Positions 33,108 to 43,361 of a stretch of 64,000 nt of DNA are shown in pieces; positions within the stretch are counted from its first letter, which is position 1, and each line of letters begins with the position of its first letter. The position numbers and the translations under genes were made by a program. Under the pieces are notes generated by a model. That model was not told the DNA's origin and did no database searches. It worked only from the letters and a program-made list of their open reading frames with translations. Origin of the DNA: Klebsiella pneumoniae (GTDB lineage Bacteria; Pseudomonadota; Gammaproteobacteria; Eutrophobiales; Eutrophobiaceae); assembly GCA_945878555.1 (NCBI GenBank), contig CAMDWI010000007.1, positions 1 to 64,000 on the forward strand, read 5' to 3'.

Positions 33108-33863
33108 ATGACTACATATGTATTGGTACACGGGGCCTGGCACGCGGCCTGGTGCTGGAAGCACGTCGCGCCGATCCTGCGGTCTGCCGGACATCAGGTC
33201 TATACGCCGGATCTGCCCGGACACGGGGCGGACCGCAGCGCCGTCAGGCCTGTTAAACCCGACGAATATGAAGACGCTATTTGTCAGCTGCTATCCGGGA
33301 TAGAGGGTCCAGTGATACTGGCAGGCCACAGCATGGGTGGAATTGTCATCTCGCGTGTTGCCGAACGGATGCCGCAACGGGTAAGCCACCTGGTCTATAT
33401 TGCCGGTTTCCTGCTCGCGGATGGGTCATGCATCAATGACCTGGATGACCGGATGGAAGGGTCAATTGCCGCCCCCAATATGGTGCTGTCCCACGACAAG
33501 GCCTTCCTGACGATACCTGTCGACATCCTTCGTTCCGCCTTTTATCACGACTGTAGCGAGTCCGACTACGAAGTTGCTCGCGCCCGGATACAACCTGAGC
33601 CGTTGCTGCCATTTATCACGCCGCTTCGACTGACAACGGAAAATTTCGGGTCTGTCCCCCGGTTTTATATCGAGTGTCTGCAGGACCGCGCCGTACCACC
33701 CGTGTGCCAGCGCATGATGTATGCGTCCACAAAATGTGTACAAATATTTCAGCTGGACTGTGGTCACTCCCCGTTTTTTTCAAGGTATAATGAGCTGACA
33801 GCAATATTGCTGAAAATCCCGGCCGCACAGGCTACCGAACCCTGCCGGACTTCCTCTGTGTAA
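33108..33863 (+). CDS. Alpha/beta hydrolase (esterase, hydroxynitrile-lyase/methyl-esterase type)
   Basis: The 251-residue protein starts YVLVHGAWHAAWCW (oxyanion-hole region), has the nucleophile elbow GHSMGG (73-78, Ser75), an Asp in LQDRAVPP and the catalytic His in CGHSPFF. This sequence type is that of plant-like methyl-esterase/hydroxynitrile-lyase relatives. In bacteria they often cleave aromatic or small esters. Its position, divergent from the AAHS transporter, suggests release of an aromatic acid from an ester, but this is not proven. It is predicted cytoplasmic with no signal peptide. Confidence 0.85.
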   Translation: MTTYVLVHGAWHAAWCWKHVAPILRSAGHQVYTPDLPGHGADRSAVRPVKPDEYEDAICQLLSGIEGPVILAGHSMGGIVISRVAERMPQRVSHLVYIAGFLLADGSCINDLDDRMEGSIAAPNMVLSHDKAFLTIPVDILRSAFYHDCSESDYEVARARIQPEPLLPFITPLRLTTENFGSVPRFYIECLQDRAVPPVCQRMMYASTKCVQIFQLDCGHSPFFSRYNELTAILLKIPAAQATEPCRTSSV

Positions 33864-33931
33864 TCGCTAACGCAGGGTACAGACAGGCAGATACAGGGAC
33901 AGGTCACTTACACATACAGGAGTTTGCACAA

Positions 33932-34618
33932 ATGGATCAACTACAGGCATTTCATCGTCTGTCCAGTCAGATACAGATCCTGTATAACCAGTCGATCATT
34001 ACCTTTCTGTTTCCTATCGTGGCTGCACCGGCCGTGTGTCTGTTGTTGTGGAACATCTCCAACCAGGGACGACTGCTGGCCTGGGCATCCGTCGTTGTCC
34101 TCTATTCGCTGGCGCGCTACCTGATAATCTGGAAACAACGCCGCGAACCGGTCACCCCGGAAAATGCGAACAAATGGCTGGATATTTTCACCGCCAGCGT
34201 TTTCTTCTCGGGCATCCTGTGGGGTGCTTCGACTATCCTGCTGGTTCCCTACGAACAGGACCGCCTGATAGAGTTCACCATCTATAACAGCCTGGTCATG
34301 CTGATTGTGTGTGGTCTGGTTGCCGGTGCCGTTGTTGGTTATGCCGTCAGCAAACGGGTGATCCTGTTCTATGCGTTTCCGGCACTGGTACCACCGGGCG
34401 TCTATCTGATCATACTGGGTGACAGGTATAACAGTACGCTGGGCGGGTTTGTGTTGTTATATTTCATCTTCATCACCGCCTCCTCGTTTCGATTGAACAA
34501 GCAGTTCAGTTATTATCTGGGTCTGGAGTATCAGATGATCCAGGTGTCACAACGCTACAAGAAGTTGCAGCAACAACTGAACCTGCTATCGTCTCGGGAT
34601 AAAGAACGCGGTCGCTGA
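33932..34618 (+). CDS. Integral membrane protein resembling a sensor N-terminal domain, without output domain
   Basis: The 228-residue protein has about six membrane helices followed by a short coiled-coil tail (YQMIQVSQRYKKLQQQLN). This resembles the membrane sensor half that precedes GGDEF or histidine-kinase domains in gammaproteobacteria, where the coiled coil would lead into the output domain. Here the frame stops after the coil (LSSRDKERGR), so it is either a stand-alone membrane protein or a truncated sensor. No matching output domain follows. Confidence 0.5.
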   Translation: MDQLQAFHRLSSQIQILYNQSIITFLFPIVAAPAVCLLLWNISNQGRLLAWASVVVLYSLARYLIIWKQRREPVTPENANKWLDIFTASVFFSGILWGASTILLVPYEQDRLIEFTIYNSLVMLIVCGLVAGAVVGYAVSKRVILFYAFPALVPPGVYLIILGDRYNSTLGGFVLLYFIFITASSFRLNKQFSYYLGLEYQMIQVSQRYKKLQQQLNLLSSRDKERGR

Positions 34619-34639
34619 CTGGACCGCCATTGAGGTGTA

Positions 34640-34984
34640 TCAGTCCTGCACCTTCTTCTTGATATGCGGGACCGAGTCTTTGTCGCCCGCCGTCATGTAC
34701 CTTTTTTCGCCATTAACAGCGGTCACATTTTCGTAAACGCCCTGGTCTCGTTTGACCAGTTTGGTAAAACCGACATTTTTGAGCTCGCTGTTAAATACCG
34801 GTACCGCAACGCCGGGCGCAGCGCCGCGTAAGATCCGCTCGACCGGTGCCAACGGGTCTGTATCCCCGAGCGGTATCTGTGCCACGTAACACAGCTCGCC
34901 CCAGGTGCGCAGCCTGGCCTGCATAGTATGAGACACCTCGACCGCCTGGTCGTTTTCTGCGCAATAATAGGTATAAAGTGGCAT
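34640..34984 (-). CDS. FmdB-like small protein with a degenerate zinc ribbon
   Basis: The 114-residue protein opens MPLYTYYC like FmdB-family zinc-ribbon proteins, and the middle shares the GDTDPLAPVERIL pattern seen in longer members. Only Cys8 and the Cys in GELCYV remain of the usual four, so metal binding through a CxxC-CxxC ribbon is unlikely. Function is unknown. It converges with the membrane protein gene 21 bp away. Confidence 0.5.
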   Translation of the reverse strand: MPLYTYYCAENDQAVEVSHTMQARLRTWGELCYVAQIPLGDTDPLAPVERILRGAAPGVAVPVFNSELKNVGFTKLVKRDQGVYENVTAVNGEKRYMTAGDKDSVPHIKKKVQD

Positions 34985-35357
34985 AGCTTGGTTTTATTGT
35001 ACTCCGGCTGCCCCGGACACAGTACTTCTATTGCCGGCTGCCCCTGTTTTCGATTTCATTCTTTATTGCGGTGATCGAGAAAAATTATCTGTTGTTTCAG
35101 ATAGATATGAACCACAATTGATCGGAATATCGTCTGTTCTGCCCGCCCGGACCCGTCTGGCCAGCGCTGTGGACATTTCCAGCCTGATACTACGCTAATA
35201 GTTACCGCATTTTGTCGATATTATGTGATAATTTGGCTGTAGCTCAGTTTAAACTACAGTAGGAGCGGCGCCCTCGCCGCGAATTACCTGACCGGAGTGC
35301 AGATCTCCTACATATTGGTTTTCAATATGGAGCAGTTTTATCAATTTTTCATAATTT
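34985..35357. other. Gap of about 370 bp before miaB, REP-like element only
   Basis: No coding frame is credible. The sequence holds a REP-like palindrome at 35237-35284. The remainder is AT-rich and probably contains the promoter for the miaB operon, which I could not assign. Confidence 0.4.
35237..35284. repeat. REP-like palindromic element
   Basis: CTGTAG and CTACAG bracket an AGTTTAAACT palindrome, followed by TAGGAGCGGCG-CCCT-CGCCGCGAA, which contains a perfect 6-bp stem. The second part resembles the GTAGGAGC...GCGAA class of REP sequences common in gammaproteobacteria. Confidence 0.55.
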
Positions 35358-36725
35358 ATGTCAAAAAAGCTGTTTCTCAAAACGTTCGGTTGCCAGATGA
35401 ACGAGTATGATTCTGACAAGATGCAGGACATACTCACGGCATCGCACCAGGTAACAATGACCAGTGACCCGGCCGAGGCCGACATCATTCTGGTCAATAC
35501 CTGCTCGATCCGGGAAAAGGCCTCCGAAAAGCTGTTTTCTGACCTCGGGCGCTGGCGCGAACTGAAAAAGCTGAAGCCGGACCTTGTTATCGGTGTGGGT
35601 GGTTGCGTCGCCAGTCAGGAAGGCCATGCCATCCGTGACCGTGCGCCTTATGTGGATTTGGTATTTGGTCCACAGACACTACACCGGTTGCCGGAAATGT
35701 ATGACCAGGCGACGCGTCTGAAACAACCAGTTGTCGATATCTCATTCCCGGAAATCGAAAAATTTGATCGCCTGCCTGAACCACGTGCCACTGGACCCGC
35801 CGCATTTGTCTCGATTATGGAAGGGTGCAGCAAATACTGTACCTTCTGTGTCGTGCCTTATACACGCGGTGAGGAAATCAGCCGGCCGTTTGATGATGTA
35901 CTGACCGAGGTATACGAGCTCGCCGCGCAAGGGGTCAAGGAAGTAACGCTGCTTGGACAAAACGTCAATGCGTATCGTGGCCCGATGCATGATGGCGGCA
36001 CAGCAGATCTTGCATTACTGATTGAATATATTGCGGCAATCGATTCGGTGCGCCGCATCCGGTTTACCACATCTCATCCACTCGAATTTTCAGACCGGCT
36101 GATAGATGCGTATGCTCGTATACCCAAGCTGGCGAATCATCTGCACCTGCCGGTACAAAGCGGTTCAGACCGTATCCTGTCGCTGATGAAACGCGGCCAT
36201 ACGGCGCTGGAGTACAAGTCCCGTATACGCAAGTTACGGAAAGTCAGACCGGATATCTGCATCTCTTCCGATTTTATCGTCGGCTTTCCCGGAGAAACCG
36301 AGGATGACTTCAACCAGACCATGGATCTGATCCGGACTATACGCTTTGATCAGTCTTTCAGTTTTGTCTACAGCAAACGCCCGGGCACACCGGCGGCCAG
36401 TCTGCCGGATGACACGCCTCCCGAGCTGAAAAAACAGCGCTTGCAGTTGCTGCAGGAAACCATCACTGGCTATGCCGCCGCCATCAGCGCAGCGATGGTG
36501 GGAAAAACGGAGCAGGTGATCGCTGAAGGGGTCTCCCGTAAACGTGCTGACGAGTTATATGGTCGTACCGAAAACAATCGTATCGTAAACTTCCGTGCCG
36601 ATCCTGACCTGATAGGCAGTGTTGTTGCCGTCAGGATCACCGAGACCCGGACCAATACCTTGCGTGGTATGCTGGTCACTGAAAACCGGACCGCCAGTAC
36701 CACACCTGAATCTGCCGTAGCCTGA
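35358..36725 (+). CDS. miaB: tRNA-2-methylthio-N6-dimethylallyladenosine synthase
   Basis: The 455-residue protein has the N-terminal methylthiotransferase domain with Cys in [20 protein letters not shown] and GGCVAS, then the radical-SAM motif [11 protein letters not shown], then a TRAM domain. MiaB adds the methylthio group to i6A37 of tRNAs using two 4Fe-4S clusters. It opens the conserved operon miaB-ybeZ-ybeY-ybeX-lnt, and the next gene starts four bases after its stop. Confidence 0.97.
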   Translation: MSKKLFLKTFGCQMNEYDSDKMQDILTASHQVTMTSDPAEADIILVNTCSIREKASEKLFSDLGRWRELKKLKPDLVIGVGGCVASQEGHAIRDRAPYVDLVFGPQTLHRLPEMYDQATRLKQPVVDISFPEIEKFDRLPEPRATGPAAFVSIMEGCSKYCTFCVVPYTRGEEISRPFDDVLTEVYELAAQGVKEVTLLGQNVNAYRGPMHDGGTADLALLIEYIAAIDSVRRIRFTTSHPLEFSDRLIDAYARIPKLANHLHLPVQSGSDRILSLMKRGHTALEYKSRIRKLRKVRPDICISSDFIVGFPGETEDDFNQTMDLIRTIRFDQSFSFVYSKRPGTPAASLPDDTPPELKKQRLQLLQETITGYAAAISAAMVGKTEQVIAEGVSRKRADELYGRTENNRIVNFRADPDLIGSVVAVRITETRTNTLRGMLVTENRTASTTPESAVA

Positions 36726-36729
36726 CTGA

Positions 36730-37725
36730 TTGAATACCGTCACTGAAATCCTGAAAACTGACACAACCGAGTTTGTGTTGTCGCCGCAGGACAATAACCG
36801 GCTGGCGAACCTGTGCGGCCCAACCGATGGACACCTGCGCCAGATAGAACGCTGGCTCGGTATCGAGATAAACAACCGGGGCAACAATTTCCGTGTCATC
36901 GGGACACCACGCACGACGGCGGTTGCCAGACGCCTGCTGGCCTCACTTTATGAGTCCACAGCCACAGAAAGACTGAATAGTGAAACGGTTCATTTGTACC
37001 TGCAACAGGCGGACAATGAAGCTGAACTGCCTGACGTGATTAATGAAGAAGTGGCCATCAGGACCAAACGCGGCATCATCAAGGGGCGCGGCCCCCGGCA
37101 ACGGCAGTATCTATCAAATATCCAGTCTCACGACATCAGTTTTGGTATCGGACCGGCAGGTACGGGCAAGACATTTCTGGCAGTGGCCTCAGCGGTAGCC
37201 GCGCTCGAGACCGAAAGGGCACGACGTATCGTACTGGTCAGACCGGCGGTTGAGGCAGGAGAGAAACTGGGCTATTTACCGGGTGACATTATCCAGAAGG
37301 TTGATCCTTACCTGCGACCGCTGTATGACGCACTGTTTGAAATGCTCGGTTTTGAAACTGTGAATAAATATATCGAACGCAACATAATCGAGATAGCCCC
37401 GCTGGCCTTCATGCGCGGACGTACGCTGAACGAATCCTTTATCATCCTTGATGAAGCGCAGAACACAACGATAGAACAGATGAAGATGTTCCTGACCCGT
37501 ACCGGATTCTCGTCTACCGCCGTCATTACCGGAGACATCACCCAGATTGACCTGCCCAGCGGGAAAAAGTCAGGCCTGCGTCATGTCATTGATATTCTCA
37601 ACAACGAGTCCGGTATCAGCTTCACATTTTTCAATTCGAAAGATGTCGTCAGACACCCGCTGGTGGCCCGAATCCTCGACGCCTACGAACGCCATGAAAC
37701 TGCCGACCCGGACGAAACCAGATAG
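36730..37725 (+). CDS. ybeZ: PhoH-like protein YbeZ
   Basis: The 331-residue protein starts with TTG and carries an N-terminal KH-like part, then a PhoH ATPase domain with Walker A GPAGTGKT (141-148) and Walker B IILDEAQN. YbeZ is an NTPase that works with YbeY in rRNA processing. It follows miaB by four bases and is in turn six bases before ybeY, consistent with a single transcript. Confidence 0.95.
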   Translation: MNTVTEILKTDTTEFVLSPQDNNRLANLCGPTDGHLRQIERWLGIEINNRGNNFRVIGTPRTTAVARRLLASLYESTATERLNSETVHLYLQQADNEAELPDVINEEVAIRTKRGIIKGRGPRQRQYLSNIQSHDISFGIGPAGTGKTFLAVASAVAALETERARRIVLVRPAVEAGEKLGYLPGDIIQKVDPYLRPLYDALFEMLGFETVNKYIERNIIEIAPLAFMRGRTLNESFIILDEAQNTTIEQMKMFLTRTGFSSTAVITGDITQIDLPSGKKSGLRHVIDILNNESGISFTFFNSKDVVRHPLVARILDAYERHETADPDETR

Positions 37726-37731
37726 GCCAGT

Positions 37732-38178
37732 ATGACAGTTAATATCGACATTCAGTACGCAACGGCCAAAGCCGGCGTCCCGGGACCGGTGAAACTGCGC
37801 AAGTGGGCACGACTGGGACTGGCGGATGTACGCGACGAGGCGGTCATGACTATCCGTATCGTGAGTAAAAAGGAGAGTGCTGCCTTGAACAAGGCCTGGC
37901 GCGGTATGAACAAAGCGACGAATGTCCTGTCATTTCCGGCCGGAGATAACCCGCTGATGCCGGAACTGCTGGGTGATATCGTGCTCTGTGCCGATGTCAT
38001 CGCAGACGAGGCCGGACAACAGGACAAACGTCCGGATGCACACTGGGCACACATGGTAATCCATGGCATCCTGCATCTGGCCGGTTATGATCACATCAAA
38101 CCCCGTGATGCAAAAAAAATGGAATCTATCGAAATCAGCAAACTCGCATCACTCTGTTTTCCCAATCCTTACGAATAA
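37732..38178 (+). CDS. ybeY: rRNA maturation endoribonuclease YbeY
   Basis: The 148-residue protein has the zinc-binding motif HGILHLAGYDH (111-121) and the NVLSFP motif typical of YbeY. It matures 16S rRNA 3' ends and takes part in ribosome quality control. The length is normal. It lies between ybeZ and ybeX, which is its usual place. Confidence 0.97.
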   Translation: MTVNIDIQYATAKAGVPGPVKLRKWARLGLADVRDEAVMTIRIVSKKESAALNKAWRGMNKATNVLSFPAGDNPLMPELLGDIVLCADVIADEAGQQDKRPDAHWAHMVIHGILHLAGYDHIKPRDAKKMESIEISKLASLCFPNPYE

Positions 38179-38186
38179 TATCCGAG

Positions 38187-39038
38187 ATGAATAACCATAC
38201 TGAATCACACAAGTTGTCCTGGCTGGATGAACTGAAATGTTTCATCAAGCGTGAACCGAAGAACCAGCAGGCCTTGATAGAAATGCTCAGGAATGCAGAA
38301 AGTAGACATCTGCTTGATCCGGATGTACTTGTCATGATTGAGGGTGCACTGCATGTGGCCGACATGCAGGCCAGGGACGCGATGGTAGCAAAAGCCAACA
38401 TGATGGTGGTGTCCTCAAACTCAACAATGCAGGAAATCCTGTCCAGCGTCGTTGCCTCCGGACACTCACGGTTTCCCGTCATCGGCGATGACATCAACGA
38501 TGTCCAGGGAATACTGCTGGCCAAGGACCTGTTGCCCTACCTTGCCAATCCGGAAGATCAGGAGTTCGATCTGAAGGACATGATGCGCCCGGCGGTATTT
38601 ATCCCGGAAAGTAAACGGTTGAATGTGCTGTTGCGCGAATTCAGGGTCAGCCGCAATCATATCGCGATTGTTGTGGATGAATACGGTGTGACCGGCCTTA
38701 TCACCATTGAGGACGTGATCGAGGAAATCGTCGGCGAAATCGAGGACGAATACGACATAGACGAGGAAGACAATATTTTCCTGCACGGACGTAACCGCTA
38801 TACCGTCCGCGCTACCACACTGATTGAAGAGTTTAACCGGCGTTTTAACACCAATCTCAGCAACGACGAATATGACACGATAGGCGGACTGGTGACCAAT
38901 ACATTTGGACATCTGCCCAAGCGTGGTGAGACCACAGATTTTGCCGGCTTTAATGTGAAGGTATTGCGGGCCGACCGTAGAAGGATCCATCTGATGAGAT
39001 TTGAGAAGCTGCCTGATACCCCGGGCGCGGATGAGTAG
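38187..39038 (+). CDS. ybeX: CorC/YbeX CBS-domain protein
   Basis: The 283-residue protein has two CBS domains (about 70-190; SRFPVIGDDINDVQGIL and VDEYGVTGLITIEDVIEEIVGE) and a C-terminal CorC_HlyC transporter-associated domain (about 205-280). Members are linked to magnesium/cobalt resistance and, in E. coli, to ribosome metabolism. It lacks membrane helices and is probably cytoplasmic. It follows ybeY by eight bases in the conserved operon. Confidence 0.95.
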   Translation: MNNHTESHKLSWLDELKCFIKREPKNQQALIEMLRNAESRHLLDPDVLVMIEGALHVADMQARDAMVAKANMMVVSSNSTMQEILSSVVASGHSRFPVIGDDINDVQGILLAKDLLPYLANPEDQEFDLKDMMRPAVFIPESKRLNVLLREFRVSRNHIAIVVDEYGVTGLITIEDVIEEIVGEIEDEYDIDEEDNIFLHGRNRYTVRATTLIEEFNRRFNTNLSNDEYDTIGGLVTNTFGHLPKRGETTDFAGFNVKVLRADRRRIHLMRFEKLPDTPGADE

Positions 39039-39070
39039 CGGACGGTCTGTCGCGTGAGCGTACGGTCAGC

Positions 39071-40585
39071 ATGAGACTGCCGCATGCCAGCCCGTTGATT
39101 CGCCATCTGGTTGCGCTGGCGGCGGGCGCTACCTTACCGCTGGCGTACGCACCCTGTAATCTGTGGATAGTAGCGATCCTTTCCTGCGCCGTTTTGACCG
39201 GACTGTGGCTGAACTCGACGCCACGTTCAGCATTTATCACGGGTTACCTGTTCGGGCTTGGCATGTTTGGAGTCGGTACAGGCTGGCTGCATATCAGTAT
39301 CAACCTGTTTGGTGGTGTCAATCTGGTCGGCGCCATCATGCTGACCTTTGCCTTTGTCATGTTCATCGCCCTGTTCCCTGCCGGGGCGGGTTATCTGATA
39401 GCCCGCCTGTTCGTCGCGTCCTGGCCCATATGCTCCCGCGTATTATTGATACCCGTCATCTGGACACTGGCAGAATGGGTCCGCAGCTGGATATTTACCG
39501 GTTTCCCCTGGCTGAATCTGGGATATACGCAGACGGACTCCCCGTTGAACGGTCTCGCGCCGTTGACCGGCGTGTTTGGTGTCAGCCTCGCTGTCATGTT
39601 CACTGCCACTTCGCTTGTGTGTGTGTTGTCTACCCCGATTCGTAAACAGATACCCGTATTGCTTGCTGTATTTATGATATGGGCTATCAGCCTGTACTCT
39701 GCCAACTATGAGTGGACTGTGCCGAGGGCAGCTGACATTTCCGTGGCACTGGTACAAGGTGCCGTACCGCAACAATTGAAGTGGACACCGGAGATGCGCC
39801 AACCCACGCTGGATCGTTATTTTGAACTGACAGAGCCGCATCTGGGTGCTGACCTCATCATCTGGCCCGAGGCCGCTATCCCGGCCTTCTACCACCAGAT
39901 TGAGGCTTATATTGAGCGCTTGATGCAACTGACGCGTGCAACTGACTCGTACCTGTTGACCGGCCTGCCCTACCAGGACCCGCAGACCGGAAAATACCTG
40001 AACAGTGTGGTCATGCTGGGTGATGACATTTCCTTTTATTTCAAACGCCATCTTGTGCCCTTTGGTGAATACCTGCCACTCGATTTCATCCTGCGCGACG
40101 TAGTTGATTACCTGAACATCCCGATGTCTGACTTCAGCGCGGGTGACAACACACCGCCGGTGCTGCGCACGAAAAAGTTTGATATGGGTATCTCGATTTG
40201 TTATGAAGATACCTTCGGCGAGGAAGTGATCGAGGCACTCCCCGATGCCGCCATCCTCGTTAACGTGAGTAATGACGCCTGGTTCGGCGACTCACTCGCA
40301 CCACACCAGCATTTACAGATGGCGCGTATGCGTGCTATCGAATCGGGGCGTTATCTTTTAAGGGCCACGAATACCGGAATTACCGCCATCATCAATGAGA
40401 AGGGTCATGTCGTCGCGGATATACCTCAATTCACGCCTGCCACACTGGCAGGCACCGCAAGATTGTTTGACGGGATGACACCGTATGCACATACGGGAAA
40501 CTATCCGGTGCTGGGTTTGATTATGCTGGTGGTAATCATTGCAGTGGGCCTGCGGCGGCGCCAGATCGACCAACCTGGTGTCTGA
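39071..40585 (+). CDS. lnt: Apolipoprotein N-acyltransferase
   Basis: The 504-residue protein has about eight membrane helices and a periplasmic nitrilase-like domain with the catalytic triad Glu267 (WPEAAIP), Lys near 329 (FKRHLVPFGEYLP) and Cys377 (SICYEDTF). Lnt adds the third acyl chain to lipoproteins at the inner membrane. It is the last gene of the miaB operon and is followed by the structured repeat copy B. Confidence 0.96.
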   Translation: MRLPHASPLIRHLVALAAGATLPLAYAPCNLWIVAILSCAVLTGLWLNSTPRSAFITGYLFGLGMFGVGTGWLHISINLFGGVNLVGAIMLTFAFVMFIALFPAGAGYLIARLFVASWPICSRVLLIPVIWTLAEWVRSWIFTGFPWLNLGYTQTDSPLNGLAPLTGVFGVSLAVMFTATSLVCVLSTPIRKQIPVLLAVFMIWAISLYSANYEWTVPRAADISVALVQGAVPQQLKWTPEMRQPTLDRYFELTEPHLGADLIIWPEAAIPAFYHQIEAYIERLMQLTRATDSYLLTGLPYQDPQTGKYLNSVVMLGDDISFYFKRHLVPFGEYLPLDFILRDVVDYLNIPMSDFSAGDNTPPVLRTKKFDMGISICYEDTFGEEVIEALPDAAILVNVSNDAWFGDSLAPHQHLQMARMRAIESGRYLLRATNTGITAIINEKGHVVADIPQFTPATLAGTARLFDGMTPYAHTGNYPVLGLIMLVVIIAVGLRRRQIDQPGV

Positions 40586-40616
40586 TTACCTGTTACAGAC
40601 TGCCCTAATATTCGGT

Positions 40617-40813
40617 ATCCGCCGTCTGCTTATAATTGTGAAAGACCGTTAGCCGCATGGGCAATCGGCGGGTTAAGGAGCCGTTTGCGCCGTTACATGG
40701 ATGTAACGGCTGGACTTTCAAGCGAAGCAGGAAGCGCAGCGATGAAAGCGGCGCTCGAGCGTACATGGATGTATTCACAGCGTGTCTTGAACGATTATAA
40801 GCAGACGGCGGAT
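40617..40813. repeat. Structured repeat, copy B, enclosed by a 23-bp palindromic stem
   Basis: The arms 40617-40639 and 40791-40813 are inverted copies with one mismatch. The core shares GACCGTTAGCCGCATGG on the left and a GCGGCGCTCGAGCG...CAGCGTGTCT block on the right with copy A at 17681-17855. It has an additional middle part with CGTTACAT-GG-ATGTAACG. Its arms are unrelated in sequence to those of copy A. It lies between the convergent lnt and hemE genes. Confidence 0.8.
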
Positions 40814-40838
40814 GTAGCGAGGTGTCATTAACCGGTGC

Positions 40839-41900
40839 CTAGTGATACTTCTCACTCAGCTCATGAACTGCAGCTACCAATGCAGCAACATTCTCCGGGT
40901 CGATACCAGGATGGATACCGTGGCCGAGGTTGAATACATGACCACTGCCATGACCATACGCATCCAGGATCTTGCCAACCTCGCGTCGGATAACTTCAGG
41001 ATTCGAATATAAAACTGCAGTGTCCAGATTCCCCTGGATTGCCACCTTGCTGCCGACTTGCTGTCTTACCCTGCCGATATCGGCAGTCCAGTCGATTCCT
41101 ATCGCATCAGACCCGGCCTGTGCTATTTGTTCTACCCATAATCCACCACCCTTGGTAAACAGGATCACCGGTACCTTGTTGCCATCGGGCCCGGGTTTGA
41201 TGCCTGCTACAATGCGTTGCATATACTGCAGGGAAAACTCAAGGTAACACTCGGCTGACAGCACACCACCCCAGGAATCAAATACCATCACCACATTCAC
41301 ACCGGCAGCTATTTGTGCATTCAGATAAGCCGTGATTGAATCCGCCAGCTTGCCAAGTAACAGATGCAAGGTGGCAGGCTCAGCGTACATCATGCCCTTT
41401 GCCAACGTATATTCCTTGCTGGATCCGCCTTCTATCATGTAGGTACCTATCGTCCAGGGACTCCCGGCAAAACCAATCAGTGGCACCTTGCCATCGAGTT
41501 CACGCGAGATCAGGCGGACAGCATCCATTACATAACGAAGTTCCTGTTCGGGATCGGGTATTGCTAATGCCTGGATTTCAGCCAGGGAACGCACGGGCCG
41601 GGCGAAGCGTGGCCCCTGTTTTTCCAGCACCGTCAGCCCAAGTCCCATTGCATCGGGGATGGTCAGTATGTCAGAAAACAGGATCGCTGCATCAAGGGGA
41701 AAGCGTTGTAATGGCTGGAGCGTAACTTCACAGGCGAGCTCCGGTGTCTTGCACAGCGTCATGAAATCGCCGGCACGTTCACGGGTCTTGCGATATTCGG
41801 GTAGATAACGACCGGCCTGGCGCATAATCCAGACCGGCGTCACATCAACAGGCTGGCGCAACAGCGCGCGTATTAACCTGTCATTTTTTAGCTTTGGCAC
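40839..41900 (-). CDS. hemE: Uroporphyrinogen decarboxylase
   Basis: The 353-residue TIM-barrel enzyme has the N-terminal signature [12 protein letters not shown], an Asp in the [14 protein letters not shown] region that contacts the substrate, and GFAGSPWT. HemE removes four carboxyl groups from uroporphyrinogen III in heme synthesis. It follows gltD by 12 bp on the same strand. The gltBD-hemE order is conserved in Pseudomonas-type genomes. Confidence 0.97.
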   Translation of the reverse strand: MPKLKNDRLIRALLRQPVDVTPVWIMRQAGRYLPEYRKTRERAGDFMTLCKTPELACEVTLQPLQRFPLDAAILFSDILTIPDAMGLGLTVLEKQGPRFARPVRSLAEIQALAIPDPEQELRYVMDAVRLISRELDGKVPLIGFAGSPWTIGTYMIEGGSSKEYTLAKGMMYAEPATLHLLLGKLADSITAYLNAQIAAGVNVVMVFDSWGGVLSAECYLEFSLQYMQRIVAGIKPGPDGNKVPVILFTKGGGLWVEQIAQAGSDAIGIDWTADIGRVRQQVGSKVAIQGNLDTAVLYSNPEVIRREVGKILDAYGHGSGHVFNLGHGIHPGIDPENVAALVAAVHELSEKYH

Positions 41901-41912
41901 CGGGATTCGCGA

Positions 41913-43361
41913 TCAGGCAACCGGTGCGGGCAAATCCGAACTGCCCATCAGGAAGGTATCGATACCCCTCGCTGCTGATCTGCCTTCGGCAATCGCCCAG
42001 ACGATCAAGGACTGTCCCCGCTGCATATCACCGGCAGTAAATACAGCATCGACACTGGTCATCCAGTTCTTGTCCCGGGCCACATTGCCACGGTCGTTCA
42101 GTTTGACTGCGAACTGTTCCAGCATGCCGTTCTTTTCAGGTCCGGTGAAACCCATCGCCAGCAAGGCGAGATCACATGGAATACGGAACTCACTGCCTGC
42201 TATTTCCTGGAAGCTCATCCTGCCATCCACATTTTTCACTTCGACCTTGACCAGCTCCAGCTCCTTGATCTGGCCGCTGCCATCATCAATGAACCGTTTT
42301 GTTGAGACGGAATAAACACGCTCAACACCTTCTTCATGGGCGGAAGCAGTCCGGTATATCTGGGGCCATTCTGGCCAGGGATTGTTTTGTGCACGTGTTA
42401 ACGGTGGTTTCGGCATGATCTCAAGCTGATGTACCGAGAGCGCGCCCTGACGGTTGGACGTACCCAGACAGTCAGCTCCGGTATCACCGCCACCGATGAT
42501 AACTACATGTTTTCCTTTCGCGCTGATGAATTTATCTTCATCCAGCGTATCTCCCTCGCAGCGTTTGTTCTGCAAGGAAAGATAGTCCATCGCATAATGC
42601 ACTCCGCGCAGGTCACGACCGGGAACCGGCAGGTTTCGCGGTGCGCATGCACCCCCTGCGAGTAATACCGCATCAAACTCCTTGCGCAGCGTCGCAGCAC
42701 TGACATTCACACCGACATGTTGTCCCGTTTTGAATATGACGCCTTCAGCCTGCATCTGCTCCAGACGACGATCCAGTTGTTTCTTTTCCATCTTGAACTC
42801 GGGTATACCGTAGCGCAACAGACCGCCGATACGATCGTCCCGTTCAAATACTGTTACCTCATGCCCGGCACGGCTTAACTGCTGTGCAGCGGCGAGTCCG
42901 GCCGGTCCTGAACCGACCACCGCAACCTTCTTGCCGGTTTTTGTCTCCGGTATCATCGGCTTGATCCAGCCGTTTTCCCAGGCCTTGTCTATAATCGACA
43001 GCTCGACAGCCTTGATTGTGACCGGCTCGTCATTGATACCAAGTACACAGGCGCCTTCACAAGGGGCCGGGCAGAGTGTACCGGTAAATTCAGGGAAGTT
43101 ATTGGTTGCGTGCAGACGTTCTATCGCCTCCATCCACTGATCGCGATAGACCAGATCATTCCAGTCCGGAATCAGGTTACCCAGCGGGCATCCTTCATGA
43201 CAGAACGGAATGCCACAGTCCATACAACGGGATGCCTGGGTCTTTAACGGGGCAATCGGCCAGGGGGCCATCACCTGCTTCCAGTCCTTCAGTCTCTCTG
43301 CAACCGGTCGATACGGTTGCTTCGCGCGTGTAAACTCCATAAATCCGGTAATCTTACCCAT
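41913..43361 (-). CDS. gltD: Glutamate synthase [NADPH] small subunit
   Basis: The 482-residue protein has N-terminal cysteines for 4Fe-4S clusters in [17 protein letters not shown] and [10 protein letters not shown]. Two nucleotide-binding folds follow ([12 protein letters not shown] for FAD and [11 protein letters not shown] for NADPH). It passes electrons to the large subunit. Its start overlaps the gltB stop by eight bases, suggesting coupled translation. Confidence 0.97.
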   Translation of the reverse strand: MGKITGFMEFTRAKQPYRPVAERLKDWKQVMAPWPIAPLKTQASRCMDCGIPFCHEGCPLGNLIPDWNDLVYRDQWMEAIERLHATNNFPEFTGTLCPAPCEGACVLGINDEPVTIKAVELSIIDKAWENGWIKPMIPETKTGKKVAVVGSGPAGLAAAQQLSRAGHEVTVFERDDRIGGLLRYGIPEFKMEKKQLDRRLEQMQAEGVIFKTGQHVGVNVSAATLRKEFDAVLLAGGACAPRNLPVPGRDLRGVHYAMDYLSLQNKRCEGDTLDEDKFISAKGKHVVIIGGGDTGADCLGTSNRQGALSVHQLEIMPKPPLTRAQNNPWPEWPQIYRTASAHEEGVERVYSVSTKRFIDDGSGQIKELELVKVEVKNVDGRMSFQEIAGSEFRIPCDLALLAMGFTGPEKNGMLEQFAVKLNDRGNVARDKNWMTSVDAVFTAGDMQRGQSLIVWAIAEGRSAARGIDTFLMGSSDLPAPVA

